The notes beneath the pieces were generated by a model. That model saw only the letters and a program-made list of their open reading frames with translations, had not been told where the DNA came from and searched no databases. Shown here in pieces: positions 27,411 to 36,397 of a DNA stretch of 64,000 bases (position 1 is the stretch's first letter; every line of letters begins with the position of its first letter). Origin of the DNA: Paenibacillus sp. AN1007 (GTDB taxonomy: Bacteria > Bacillota > Bacilli > Paenibacillales > Paenibacillaceae). The position numbers were made by a program, and so were the translations under genes. The stretch covers positions 2,257,501 through 2,321,500 of the forward strand of contig NZ_CP159992.1 in the NCBI RefSeq assembly GCF_040702995.1, given 5' to 3'.

Positions 27411-29279
27411 GTGGGTATGAGTGAATTCAAGCAGCAGTTCAGGCATTTTTCGAAACGCTGCACAGAGGATTATCTCATTCGTTATGCTAATAAGGGATTA
27501 TATAAAAGGGCACTTAAAGAGCTGGATCAAGGGATTCGTGTCCAGTACACATGGAATGAGACATCGGTGATCTGTCAGCTGAGTGAGGGTACGGAATGTA
27601 CCCTCTATGCTTCACTGGATAAGTGGGAGTGCTCTTGTCCATCGGAACATATCTGCAAACATGTACTGATTGCAATTGTTTATGATCAGCGGCAGCAGAT
27701 AGCAGAAGAAGATGTGTCTGCAGCAGCTTCGGCATCAGAAGAGCCTGAGCCTTTGTCTATGTCTCTTGATGGACATCAATCACCCTCAGCATCAGCGGAG
27801 CATGCCGATTCCAGTTCCGTTTCCGATTCTGGCGATCAGCCGATTCCTCTGGTGAAGGAGACAAATCATTCGGGTTATAGTCAGCATGCTCAGTCGGTGG
27901 AAACGAATTCCCGTTTTCAGTGGATGCTTGAAGCCGATCTGACAGCGCTGATTAAATCGTATACTTCAACGTTGGTTGAAGAAGTTGTTTTTCGCCTGCG
28001 TTACCCTGAAGAAATTCAAATCACAGCGGACACGCTTCTGACAGTTCTTTTGAAACGTCAAGATATTGAGGTTTCCTTCACAGAAGAACCTAATCTGACC
28101 AAAGCTCTATGCAAATGGAAGCAGACTGCAGGGAAGATGGCTAAACTTGAAGCCCTGCTGCGGTACCGTATGATTCATGGGCTGGATGATACGGAGGTTC
28201 TGAGTATGCGCGCATATGAAGCGAAATTCTCGCTTCAAACGGTTAGCGAATGCCGCGAAATGCTTGCAGGCATCCTTAAAACAGGGCTGGCACGGCTGCC
28301 GCAGTCGTATTTAGCGCAGCTGGAGACGCTGGCGATTGCTGCACACAGCGGTAACCTTCCGGATATTGAACGCAGCCTGCGCGGGATTCAGGGAGAGCTT
28401 CAGCTTTTCTTCAAAAGACATGTTCGCTTCTCCATGCAGACGATGCTGGAGCGTATAAGTAAACTTTATCTTGCGTTAGAGGTGCTTGTCGAAGGCGATA
28501 TCTCTGTCAAACAGCAGAGCCAACTCGTTGGAAGCTTTCGAAGCAAGTATTTTACTGTACCTTCACTTCATCTCTATGGCCTGGGGGCTGATTCTTGGGA
28601 GACGCGTTCAGGTTTTCGCGGCATTACGTATTATTTCTACTGTTTTGACGATAGAAAAATCTATACGTACAGTGATGTGCGTGCAGTCTATTACGAAGAC
28701 CAGCAATTCTCATTTGCAGAGCATTATGGAGCATTCACCCCGTGGCTTCCAAGTCTGACCTTCAGCCGGTTTACTGGAGAAGAAGTTCAGTTCCAATCTG
28801 TTAAAGTGAACGAAGAACGCCGGATATCGTCCGGTGATGGAGCCCAGCTTACGATTTTGCCGCGTACGAATGTATCTGAGGTTCATTTCGGAGCGTATAT
28901 GATGGATATCTCTGCTGCGCTTCAGCAGCGGCCGGACTCCACCTCGTTATTCACTGAACCGAAAGAACGACTCGCATTGATTGAAGCAGCTCGGATTGTC
29001 GAGCATACGTTCAATAAGCAGACACAGGATCTAATTCTTACGGTGGAAGATCAAGAAGGAAGGCGCCTGCCTCTCACCCTTCCATATTCTTCAGATTGGC
29101 AGTCTATGATTAATCGACTGGAATCGGGACTTGGTTCACAGAAGCTGGAGCATTTTTATGCGTTTGTGCGACTGGAGGCAAAGCGGATCACTCCGATCAG
29201 TTTCCTGAAGGGCAAGACGCTGCTGAGTTTGAAGCTGGATTCCGGTAGTGGGAGGATAGGACGTTTTGGAAGAAGATAA
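27411..29279 (+). CDS. SWIM zinc-finger protein (YehQ-like)
   Basis: This is a 622-residue protein with an N-terminal SWIM zinc finger, CxC-x5-CxH, in WECSCPSEHICKHVLIAI (C74, C76, C82, H84). SWIM fingers bind DNA or proteins. A low-complexity Ser/Glu linker follows (about 95-155), then a long helical region and a beta-rich end. The start is GTG at 27411 or the ATG two codons on; neither has a strong ribosome site, and only four bases separate it from the DUF4132 stop, so re-initiation is likely. It overlaps the next gene by 14 bases. E. coli YehQ is the counterpart. Its function is unknown. Confidence 0.87.
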   Translation: MGMSEFKQQFRHFSKRCTEDYLIRYANKGLYKRALKELDQGIRVQYTWNETSVICQLSEGTECTLYASLDKWECSCPSEHICKHVLIAIVYDQRQQIAEEDVSAAASASEEPEPLSMSLDGHQSPSASAEHADSSSVSDSGDQPIPLVKETNHSGYSQHAQSVETNSRFQWMLEADLTALIKSYTSTLVEEVVFRLRYPEEIQITADTLLTVLLKRQDIEVSFTEEPNLTKALCKWKQTAGKMAKLEALLRYRMIHGLDDTEVLSMRAYEAKFSLQTVSECREMLAGILKTGLARLPQSYLAQLETLAIAAHSGNLPDIERSLRGIQGELQLFFKRHVRFSMQTMLERISKLYLALEVLVEGDISVKQQSQLVGSFRSKYFTVPSLHLYGLGADSWETRSGFRGITYYFYCFDDRKIYTYSDVRAVYYEDQQFSFAEHYGAFTPWLPSLTFSRFTGEEVQFQSVKVNEERRISSGDGAQLTILPRTNVSEVHFGAYMMDISAALQQRPDSTSLFTEPKERLALIEAARIVEHTFNKQTQDLILTVEDQEGRRLPLTLPYSSDWQSMINRLESGLGSQKLEHFYAFVRLEAKRITPISFLKGKTLLSLKLDSGSGRIGRFGRR

Positions 29280-29538
29280 TGGATTGATTCAACAATTACG
29301 CGGCTGGTCCGAGGAATTATTTTTACGAGGGTTATCTCAGTTTACGATTCGAGATACGCAGCTGCTGGAGCATATGGCTCTTGATGCACAGCGACTACAG
29401 ATGCATTTCCTTCATGAATTGATCAGCGGTGTAGTGGAAGCCGGCCGCCGGGCAGCACTTGGTGAAGGGCATGAGGAGCAGCTGCTGGATCAGTACTGCC
29501 GCCTTGCTCAATATGTACAGCTCAGTGAGCAGACATAA
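29266..29538 (+). CDS. Small helical protein ending the AAA-vWA-SWIM operon
   Basis: This is a 90-residue, nearly all-helical, acidic protein that I do not recognise. It starts at TTG 29266 with GGGAGG about ten bases ahead, inside the 3' end of the SWIM gene. Stretches such as LEHMALDAQRLQMHFLHELI and VVEAGRRAALGEGHEEQLL suggest an amphipathic helical bundle. The overlap and ribosome site support it as a real gene, and it is the last of the six-gene operon. No Cys, membrane helix or catalytic motif is visible. Confidence 0.7.
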   Translation: MEEDNGLIQQLRGWSEELFLRGLSQFTIRDTQLLEHMALDAQRLQMHFLHELISGVVEAGRRAALGEGHEEQLLDQYCRLAQYVQLSEQT

Positions 29539-29796
29539 GCTTAGCATGATGGATTTTTCTTATTAGGCATGTACTGAGCTTCATATGAAAGAGTTCCTCC
29601 AGCCTACAGCTGAAATTTCTACCCGGTTATAGATCAATACAATAGATTATTGCAATAGTCAAAAAAGCAGGTGGCCGAGCCCTTGCTTTTTTTGTTGTTG
29701 ATTGTAAGTAAAATGGATTGGAGAAACGAATATAAGAAGAAAGCAATCTTTTGCTTGGGAAATGAAAGTTACATTTGGAAGGAGGCGTGTAAGGCT

Positions 29797-30339
29797 GTGA
29801 AAGAAGAAGAAATCAGGCAGGCTGTAGCGAATCGTGATCCTGAAGGGATGGAATGGGTGATGAACCACTATTCGGGTCTGTTGTGGAAGATTGCTCATTC
29901 TATTCTCCGTCATGCTTCTAATGAAGAGATCGAAGAATGTGTAGCAGATACATTTTTTACATTTTGGCAGCGTCCGGAGGCTTTCCAAACGAGTCGAAGC
30001 AGTCTTAAAAATTATCTGGCGACAATAGCTAAACATAAGGCTATCGATCGTTATCGGAAAATGAATCGGAGATCCGAACTTACATACGAAGAACATATTC
30101 ATTCGGTTGGAACGCAGGATGTTTTAATGCAGCTGATTAGTAAAGAGACGGACGCAGAACTGGAACAATTGATTGAATCTTTTCCAGAACCTGAACGTGA
30201 GATCTTGAAACGCCGCTTTTATGAGGGTCAGAAGCCGCATGAAATATCAGAAGCTTTATCACTGCAGGTCAGACAAGTTCATAACAAGTTGTACCGCTCC
30301 AGGCAGCAGTTGAGAACATGGTGGAACAATAGGAAGTAA
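29797..30339 (+). CDS. ECF-type RNA polymerase sigma factor
   Basis: This is a 180-residue extracytoplasmic-function sigma factor. Region 2 is visible (MNHYSGLLWKIAHSIL, ECVADTFFTFWQRP, LKNYLATIAKHKAIDRYRK). Region 4 has LIESFPEPEREILKRRFYEG and the helix-turn-helix QKPHEISEALSLQVRQVHNK. The frame begins at 29671, but GTG 29797 has AAGGAGG 11 bases ahead and matches the usual length. It is 13 bases upstream of a DUF4179 membrane protein, the standard anti-sigma partner. The signal is unknown. Confidence 0.92.
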   Translation: MKEEEIRQAVANRDPEGMEWVMNHYSGLLWKIAHSILRHASNEEIEECVADTFFTFWQRPEAFQTSRSSLKNYLATIAKHKAIDRYRKMNRRSELTYEEHIHSVGTQDVLMQLISKETDAELEQLIESFPEPEREILKRRFYEGQKPHEISEALSLQVRQVHNKLYRSRQQLRTWWNNRK

Positions 30340-30352
30340 AGGAGGCGATCCT

Positions 30353-31750
30353 GTGGGAGATTCCAAACATCAATTCACTGAACAGAACCTTTCCAATATT
30401 AAAAGTATGTTTTATGAAAAGGTAGCAAAATACAAATCGGATTCAAATGTAAGTGTGCTGCCAACAAGATCATCGTTCGACGAGTCTGTCCATGCCGAGA
30501 GAAACATAAAAAATATGAAAAGATACCGTAAAGTCTTTTATATTCCCGTGGCGGCAGTGTTATCTCTATGCATTGTGACCGGTGCGGCAGCTTCAATCGG
30601 GATCATTGATCTGACTTCCGTTCTTCAATTTCTAGGATTGGATCGGATTAATATCCTACAGCCTGTACATCGAGTAAGTGAAGATCAGGGCATACGTATG
30701 GAGGTTATTGGAGCAGTCCGGGATGGAGATGCGGCGGAAGTTTATGCTTCCGTGTCAGATCTGACAAGTGATCGTATTGACGAAACCCTTGATGTATATG
30801 ATTACAGATTAAGTGGAGGCAGCGCGAGCAATGCCCAAACGATTCATTATGATAAAGCTTCAAGAACTGCCATTGTCCGTTTCATAACGCAAGGTAAAGG
30901 CAGCAGCAATCGGATGACGATCCGCATCAATACATTGATGTCGGGAGCGGCGCGGGAAGATGGATACTCTATTCCTATGGATTGGAATGCACTGCTTAAA
31001 AATAGAGATCAAAGCAGCTATGAATTATTAAATCAAGATCAAATCAGCGGACTGGGCGGTAAAATCGCGAATGAAATGGATAAAAATTCGTTCCAGGTAC
31101 TGCGAAAGGATCAGACGAATATCTCCGTTCCGGGTGTAGACTGGATGCATATATCCAACATCGGCTTCATCAATGGAAAGCTTCATGTGCAGATTAACCC
31201 GGATAATGAGATGGGGGGATACAATCATGGATTTTTCTATTTTACAGATGCGCAGGGGCATAAGCTGGATATTCCCGAATACTCCATCAGCTATGGTCAT
31301 TATATGAAAGATGGCGTTCGTTATGGTGGAGATTATATCGAATATGTGTACGATCTTACTGCAGTTGATGCTGTAGATAAGCTTAAGCTCCGGGGGAGTT
31401 TCACCAATATTGGCGAAGTTATTCAAGGAAAGTGGGAAACGAGCTTTAATCTGGAACAGCATAACGCAAGTAAAAGCGGACATGTAAACCTTGGTAGGAA
31501 TGCAGACACGCATGTTAAGGTAACCCTTTCTCCAATCGGTATTACGTTAACCGGCGATGATCTAAGTCGAATCCGTATGGAGGATTTGAATATCGAACTG
31601 CATCTGACTGACGGCACGAAACGGGCTGCTCGATCCGGATTTATTCAATTGGACAACGATCTGCTCAAATGGATATCATCCGAGACGGTTCCGGTGAAAG
31701 AGGTAAGCTATCTCCTTATCGATGGAAAAAAGGTCAGTTTAGAAGAGTAA
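30353..31750 (+). CDS. DUF4179 membrane protein, probable anti-sigma factor
   Basis: This is a 465-residue protein with a soluble N-terminus of about 60 residues, one membrane helix (VFYIPVAAVLSLCIVTGAAA, about 61-80) and a large external beta-rich domain of DUF4179 type. The layout is that of ECF anti-sigma factors: the N-terminus binds sigma and the outside domain senses a signal. GTG at 30353 has AAGGAGG seven bases ahead and lies 13 bases after the sigma gene. No zinc-binding HxxxCxxC motif is present in the N-terminus, so it is a non-ZAS type. The binding role is inferred from gene order. Confidence 0.85.
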   Translation: MGDSKHQFTEQNLSNIKSMFYEKVAKYKSDSNVSVLPTRSSFDESVHAERNIKNMKRYRKVFYIPVAAVLSLCIVTGAAASIGIIDLTSVLQFLGLDRINILQPVHRVSEDQGIRMEVIGAVRDGDAAEVYASVSDLTSDRIDETLDVYDYRLSGGSASNAQTIHYDKASRTAIVRFITQGKGSSNRMTIRINTLMSGAAREDGYSIPMDWNALLKNRDQSSYELLNQDQISGLGGKIANEMDKNSFQVLRKDQTNISVPGVDWMHISNIGFINGKLHVQINPDNEMGGYNHGFFYFTDAQGHKLDIPEYSISYGHYMKDGVRYGGDYIEYVYDLTAVDAVDKLKLRGSFTNIGEVIQGKWETSFNLEQHNASKSGHVNLGRNADTHVKVTLSPIGITLTGDDLSRIRMEDLNIELHLTDGTKRAARSGFIQLDNDLLKWISSETVPVKEVSYLLIDGKKVSLEE

Positions 31751-31798
31751 AAGATTATTTCTGAATTGACACTAATAGAGGAGTGTATTCAATAAAAT

Positions 31799-31846
31799 GA
31801 TGGAATGAATACAACTGCCTTAATTGGCCGCTGTATTCATTCCATC
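31799..31846. terminator. Long hairpin between convergent genes
   Basis: GATGGAATGAATACA (31799-31813) and TGTATTCATTCCATC (31832-31846) form a perfect 15-bp stem with an 18-base loop. The right arm is the 3' coding end of the lipoprotein gene. It probably ends transcription in both directions, although T-runs are lacking. Confidence 0.5.
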
Positions 31847-32203
31847 CATCTTTACTGCTTTGTAGTAAGTCTCATCATCTTTTACTGTGATATAATCAGT
31901 TGTCTCGACATTTCTTACTTTAAATAATTTTGTCCCTTTTTTATACTTGTTGGAAAACAGATTCGGTAATTCATTACTTTCATTTGTAGAGTGTTTTTTA
32001 ATTATTCCAATTTCGATTTCAACTTCAGTTTTAGTAACAGTTTCATTTGTCACCTTGTAAATCCCATTCTTCCACGTTACAACATCAAATGCCCAACTTT
32101 GAAGTTCACTATGACCTGAGTTTGAGCATGCTGCAATCAACAACATTAATGTCAGAATGAATACAGAAGCTCTTCTTGAAGAGTGAAGTGGAGGCATTTT
32201 CAT
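31820..32203 (-). CDS. Small putative lipoprotein
   Basis: This is a protein of about 127 residues with a lipoprotein signal: basic N-terminus, hydrophobic VFILTLMLLIA and lipobox LIAAC, with the Cys as the acylation site. The mature part is Thr/Lys/Glu-rich and short (NGIYKVTNETVTKTEVEIEI and YITVKDDETYYKAVKM), with no family I recognise. The ATG at 32203 is taken because it gives a normal signal length; the frame reaches 32227 and neither start has a good ribosome site. It is convergent with the anti-sigma gene and divergent from the WG-repeat gene. It is probably anchored on the outer face of the membrane. Confidence 0.65.
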   Translation of the reverse strand: MKMPPLHSSRRASVFILTLMLLIAACSNSGHSELQSWAFDVVTWKNGIYKVTNETVTKTEVEIEIGIIKKHSTNESNELPNLFSNKYKKGTKLFKVRNVETTDYITVKDDETYYKAVKMDGMNTAAN

Positions 32204-32265
32204 GTCATATCCCGAGTTATGATGCATACCATTAGGCGAATGCGGTCATAAGGGAGGAAGCGGAG

Positions 32266-34773
32266 ATGTCGATGAGTGAACCGCTATTACTGCAAATTGT
32301 AAACCAGCATATTCCGGCGGGTGCAGCGGTCGTAACGATTGATAAACCAATACAGCATCCGGCCGTGTATGCGGCTGATCTCACAGGTGACGGCTTGCCG
32401 GAGATTGCCGCTGTATATCAGCTGAATAGCGAACTGTATTTGCTTATACTAAAGTTTGTTCAAGGACATTGGATCAAGATGGCTCTGACCAAGGGATTGG
32501 GTTATGGAGTTACCATGTTGACGGCAGCACCTGTAACTTCAACGTTAAGAAACAATCTCATTGTGGGCTGGCAGATCGGTGCGATATGGTCTAAGCTCGC
32601 GGTATATGAATGGGCCGAGTCCGGTCTCACGGATACTGCTCCTGACGATTTATATTACAGCTTCGCCGAAATTATCGATATACCGGGTGTGCATGGTCGA
32701 GACGGCAAGGTAGAGGTCGCGTTATGGATTCATGATACGGGGGAAGCTTATCGAGTGGAAATCATTCGGTGGCATCAGGGCCAGTGGATTCCCGCAAAGG
32801 ATGCGTACCGGGCTTATTATCCCAAAGTAGTTCAGTATTACAAGCAGCTCACGCAGCATTATCCGGATTATGTATTCTATTGGTATTACCTTGCGGATGC
32901 TCAGTATCACGCGGGTTTATATGCGGCAGCACTTACTTCGGTTCAGAAAGCGCTGAGCTTCCCGGAAGCATATCCTTCGAGAGAAAATCTGCTTAAACTT
33001 GAGAAAAAGATTAAACAGGCCATGGATACCAGCATCCATGCCAGAGTCACAACCTGGTTGTATCCGGTCTCTGTTCGAACAACGAACGGGACTCGCTGGG
33101 GATACATGGATGCGCAGGGACATGTTCGTCTGGAGCCGGTGCTGGAGGAGGCTCAGTCTTTTCAGCCGAATGGATTGGCAGTTGTCGTGAAAAACGGACG
33201 TGCCGGGGTCATTAATCTTCAGGGGGTGTATGTGGTTCAGCCTGTGTATGATTCGATTAATTCTTTTTCCGAAGAACGGGCCATGGCTATTGATTCTCAA
33301 GGGTTCAAGATGATTAATGAGCAGGGCATCGTACTGACCAAACGGGCATACCCGTTTATTTCAGACATGCATGACGGCAGAGCGATGTTTTACGATTCTA
33401 ATCCGAATCAGACCGATGGTTCGTCAATCCTGTATGGTTATCTGGATGCCTCGGGAAATGAAGTAATACGAGCACAATTTGCCTCGGCGAATGATTTTCA
33501 GCAGGGGAAAGCGGTAGTACAGATTAAAGATAAGGAGTATGCTCTCATTGATCGAAACGGAAATCGGATCGCGACATATCCATATGCTTATGTAGGACCA
33601 CTTGGGGATGGATGGCTCGCTTTTCAAAAAGAGTCCTCGGGCAAGTATGGTTACATTGATGAACGGGGTAATATTCGCATTCAACCCAAGTTTACATCGG
33701 CATTTCCTTTTCACAACGGGCAGGCGATCGTTAATACGGCAGAGGATTACAAATCGAGCTATGGTGTCATTAATAAGCAGGGATCCTTTGTAATTCAACC
33801 CGCTTATAACGATATTCGGGAGCTAGGTGAGCAGAGATATGCACTCGGGAAAGCCATCGATCCGGAGCAGCCATATATCGGTTCGTTGTATGCCATAGCA
33901 GAGATAAACGGTAGGAGACTAACAGAGTTCATCTATCGTAATGTAGAAAATTACAAACATGGCCTTACTTCCGCATCAGATGGCATACAGACGTACCTGC
34001 TGGATTTGAGCGGCAGACCGGCTTCAGGGTATCCTCGTGTGACAGGGGCAGGTTCTATGGAAGTTGTGGCGCCGGATCTTATTAAAGTATTTGTAGACCA
34101 GCGTTTATCTTATGTGAATCGGGCCGGACAGATCATCTGGCAGCAAAATACGATCGTACCCTTAAATCCGCCTTATCGAGTGCGGGAGGAGAAATATAAA
34201 CCCAATCGGGATTATCTTGTCTACTATCCGCAGGTTGAAGGATTAAGTAATCAAGCAGAGCAGAATCAGCTGAATGCCAGGTTGAAAGAACTATCCCAGG
34301 TCAAAGCGATCCCGGCAGATCAGCAGCTGGATTATACGTATACGGGTGATTTTGATATTACGTTCTATCAGCAGCTGCTGCTTCAACTGCAGTTGACAGG
34401 TTACAATTACCCGGCTGGCGCAGCACATGGAATGCCAACGATGGTATATGCCATTATTAATCTGAGTGATGGCCGACTGTATGAGCTGAAGGATCTGTTT
34501 AAGCCCAACAGTGACTATGTGAAGGTGTTAAGTCAGATTGTAGGGGAACAGATCAAAAATGATCCGCAGTATTCCTACGTTTTTCCAGATACGTACACTG
34601 GAATAAGTGCGAACCAGCCATTTTTCGTAACAGCAGATGCGCTGCATTTGTATTTCAATCCGTATGATATAGCCCCATATGCAGCAGGATTTCCGACGTT
34701 TACAATTCCGTTCAGCCAGATCATAAGTATCATCAATACAGAAGGGTCGTTCTGGAAAGCATTTCATATGTGA
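32266..34773 (+). CDS. WG-repeat protein with N-terminal VCBS-like and C-terminal DUF3298-like regions
   Basis: This is an 835-residue protein. The N-terminus resembles an FG-GAP/VCBS unit (VYAADLTGDGLPEIAAVYQL). A TPR-like helical pair follows near residue 205-245. The centre (about 265-630) is a series of WG (KWG) repeats such as TRWGYMDAQGHVRLEPVLEE, YGYLDASGNEVIRAQFASAN and YGYIDERGNIRIQPKFTSA. The last 130 residues resemble DUF3298 (NLSDGRLYELKDLFKPNSDY, LYFNPYDIAPYAAGFPTFTI). No signal peptide is evident. GGGAGG lies eight bases before the ATG. WG proteins are often in cell-surface or signalling contexts. The function is unknown. Confidence 0.85.
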   Translation: MSMSEPLLLQIVNQHIPAGAAVVTIDKPIQHPAVYAADLTGDGLPEIAAVYQLNSELYLLILKFVQGHWIKMALTKGLGYGVTMLTAAPVTSTLRNNLIVGWQIGAIWSKLAVYEWAESGLTDTAPDDLYYSFAEIIDIPGVHGRDGKVEVALWIHDTGEAYRVEIIRWHQGQWIPAKDAYRAYYPKVVQYYKQLTQHYPDYVFYWYYLADAQYHAGLYAAALTSVQKALSFPEAYPSRENLLKLEKKIKQAMDTSIHARVTTWLYPVSVRTTNGTRWGYMDAQGHVRLEPVLEEAQSFQPNGLAVVVKNGRAGVINLQGVYVVQPVYDSINSFSEERAMAIDSQGFKMINEQGIVLTKRAYPFISDMHDGRAMFYDSNPNQTDGSSILYGYLDASGNEVIRAQFASANDFQQGKAVVQIKDKEYALIDRNGNRIATYPYAYVGPLGDGWLAFQKESSGKYGYIDERGNIRIQPKFTSAFPFHNGQAIVNTAEDYKSSYGVINKQGSFVIQPAYNDIRELGEQRYALGKAIDPEQPYIGSLYAIAEINGRRLTEFIYRNVENYKHGLTSASDGIQTYLLDLSGRPASGYPRVTGAGSMEVVAPDLIKVFVDQRLSYVNRAGQIIWQQNTIVPLNPPYRVREEKYKPNRDYLVYYPQVEGLSNQAEQNQLNARLKELSQVKAIPADQQLDYTYTGDFDITFYQQLLLQLQLTGYNYPAGAAHGMPTMVYAIINLSDGRLYELKDLFKPNSDYVKVLSQIVGEQIKNDPQYSYVFPDTYTGISANQPFFVTADALHLYFNPYDIAPYAAGFPTFTIPFSQIISIINTEGSFWKAFHM

Positions 34774-34800
34774 GCGCAGCAGGAGAGGGCAGCCAAAAAA

Positions 34801-34834
34801 TAGAGGCCATATGCGCAGTACAGTATGGCTTCTA
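34801..34834 (+). terminator. Hairpin after the WG-repeat gene
   Basis: TAGAGGCCATA and TATGGCTTCTA form an 11-bp stem with one G-T pair, 27 bases after the stop. Only a weak T-rich tail follows. The rest of the gap up to 35071 shows no gene. Confidence 0.5.
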
Positions 34835-35071
34835 TTCTGATTGAAAGAGAAACTGTAGGTGATGTAAGCTGAAGGATTTGTTAGTGCAGGAATTCACTTA
34901 GGTCTCGGCTACGAAAGGAAAAGAGCAGCGGAATGTCTATTTAACAACAGCATCCCGCCGCTTCTGAATCCCTAGCCATCCATACTATCTTTTCAAAAAT
35001 AGACTTATGGAGTGGACAAAAAGCATATACTTTAATTTTTATGCTGACATAGACTATATCGTGGATCGACA

Positions 35072-35806
35072 TTAAGGAGTCAGTTTCAGAATAGTCACCG
35101 TGGTATTCAGATTATTATGCAACTGTGCAGGAGTTGCATTCGCATTGACCAGTTGAATCGTTGTTGGAACTGTTGTGACCGTAATAATAACTTCAGCAGA
35201 TATGGGGCCTCCGCCATTACCTGTGAAAGGCACGGGTGTGATGGGAGTCCCATTCACTGTAAGGTTGAAATCGGCATCGCCCTGATTATGAATGGAGAAA
35301 GAGATAAAGTAACTTCCTGTTTCATTGATGGTTATCGTTGAAGATGGCGGCACGAATGTAAAGGCCCCCCCCACGTTAGCCAAAACACCAGTCAACGTAA
35401 TTGGCGAGTTTCCTGGAACGGTGTCCGTACCTGTGCCGGGATCAGCTCGGAAAACACTTAGGAAATCTGAGATTCCAGCCCCCGTTGGCCCTGCAGGACC
35501 TGTTGATCCAGTTGCACCTGTTGCTCCAGTTGCACCTGCTGGGCCAACTGCTCCGACCGCACCAGCCGGACCCACGGGTCCTTGTATACCAGGAATCCCT
35601 TGCAATCCGACTGGCCCCGGTATCCCTTGAGCACCAGTGGCCCCTTTGGGACCTATCGGTCCTATTGGACCAGGAATCCCTGGTACGCCTTGTGGTGCAT
35701 TAACTGTAACCTTAGGTTTAACCTTTACTACCTTAACCTTCGCACCGCAATGTAAATGTTTTTTGAATTTACGTCTACAAATCCGTTTCCCATGATGATT
35801 AATCAA
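35072..35806 (-). CDS. Collagen-like (G-X-Y) repeat surface protein
   Basis: This is a protein of about 244 residues with three parts: a very basic N-terminus ([20 protein letters not shown]), about 23 uninterrupted G-X-Y triplets ([19 protein letters not shown] and onward to GPAGPTGAG), and a C-terminal beta domain of about 130 residues ([20 protein letters not shown]) resembling the jelly-roll heads of exosporium/BclA-like proteins. The frame reaches 35869, but a TTG at 35806 is eight bases after GGAGGTG and no ATG has such a site, so TTG is chosen. There is no signal peptide, which is usual for spore-surface collagen-like proteins. The spore location is inferred. Confidence 0.85.
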   Translation of the reverse strand: MINHHGKRICRRKFKKHLHCGAKVKVVKVKPKVTVNAPQGVPGIPGPIGPIGPKGATGAQGIPGPVGLQGIPGIQGPVGPAGAVGAVGPAGATGATGATGSTGPAGPTGAGISDFLSVFRADPGTGTDTVPGNSPITLTGVLANVGGAFTFVPPSSTITINETGSYFISFSIHNQGDADFNLTVNGTPITPVPFTGNGGGPISAEVIITVTTVPTTIQLVNANATPAQLHNNLNTTVTILKLTP

Positions 35807-35869
35807 TGAACTCACCTCCGTGATATTTCTCCACATACTATGTGCTGTAATCACTGGAGGCGTAGACAA

Positions 35870-36301
35870 CTAACTATAATTCAGAAAATTACAGGGCCCA
35901 TTATGAGGAAAGTTGTCTATCTCATGGAGCAATATTTAGACGTTAAGATTCTTCTACATATTGAAAAGCCTCTTACCAAAGAGCCGAGAATACAATGCAA
36001 AGCATATTAAATCTCTATACATTACACATGTTTGGTATGTGATGCTACACCCGCAAGCCAGTATGTGAGTGCACCTGCATAGGAGAAAAAATACTACCAA
36101 AACAAATATTTTGATGAGAAAGTTTGAATTGCAAGGGGGCAATTCGATTAGATCTAAATGGAAATGTCCGCATCAGACAAAGAAACGATTCATACACCTC
36201 AGAAAATCTCAATGCTATTGACAAGAAACTTGTACCGATTGCCAAAATGGACAAGATCCTAGCCCGATTACCGATTAGAGATACATCTAAACATTGATTA
36301 C
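35870..36301. other. Gap with no intact gene
   Basis: This AT-rich stretch is upstream of the collagen-like gene. Only short, coding-unlike frames are present. A weak coding trace (DLNGNVRIRQRN at about 36151, plus strand) may be an earlier, frameshifted part of the Rhs relic that follows. Confidence 0.4.
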
Positions 36302-36397
36302 TTGATTGATCCAAAGGGACATGAGATAACTTACGATTACATACAGCCGGGAACTTGAGAAGTAGCTCAGTATGAATATGACGCATGGGGAACGTAA
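36302..36397 (+). pseudogene. Relic of an Rhs/YD-repeat protein
   Basis: One frame reads LIDPKGHEITYDYIQPGT, a stop, then EVAQYEYDAWGT and another stop. The spacing and the YEYDAWG core are those of Rhs/YD-repeat proteins (usually YEYDAWGN). Two in-frame stops and no start or ribosome site show that it is dead. Related but frameshifted traces may extend back to about 36150. Rhs repeats occur in wall-associated toxins, so this may be what remains of a lost contact-toxin gene. The fragment is short. Confidence 0.5.

Noticed and set aside
35325-35630. 101-codon plus-strand frame rich in Pro, Val and Ala
   Set aside because: It is the antisense shadow of the collagen-like triplets; it has no ribosome site and its composition simply mirrors the repeats.
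35450-35700. Short-period DNA repeats that could suggest a CRISPR or satellite
   Set aside because: They are the 9-base periodic codons of G-X-Y triplets in a real gene, with no spacer-repeat structure.
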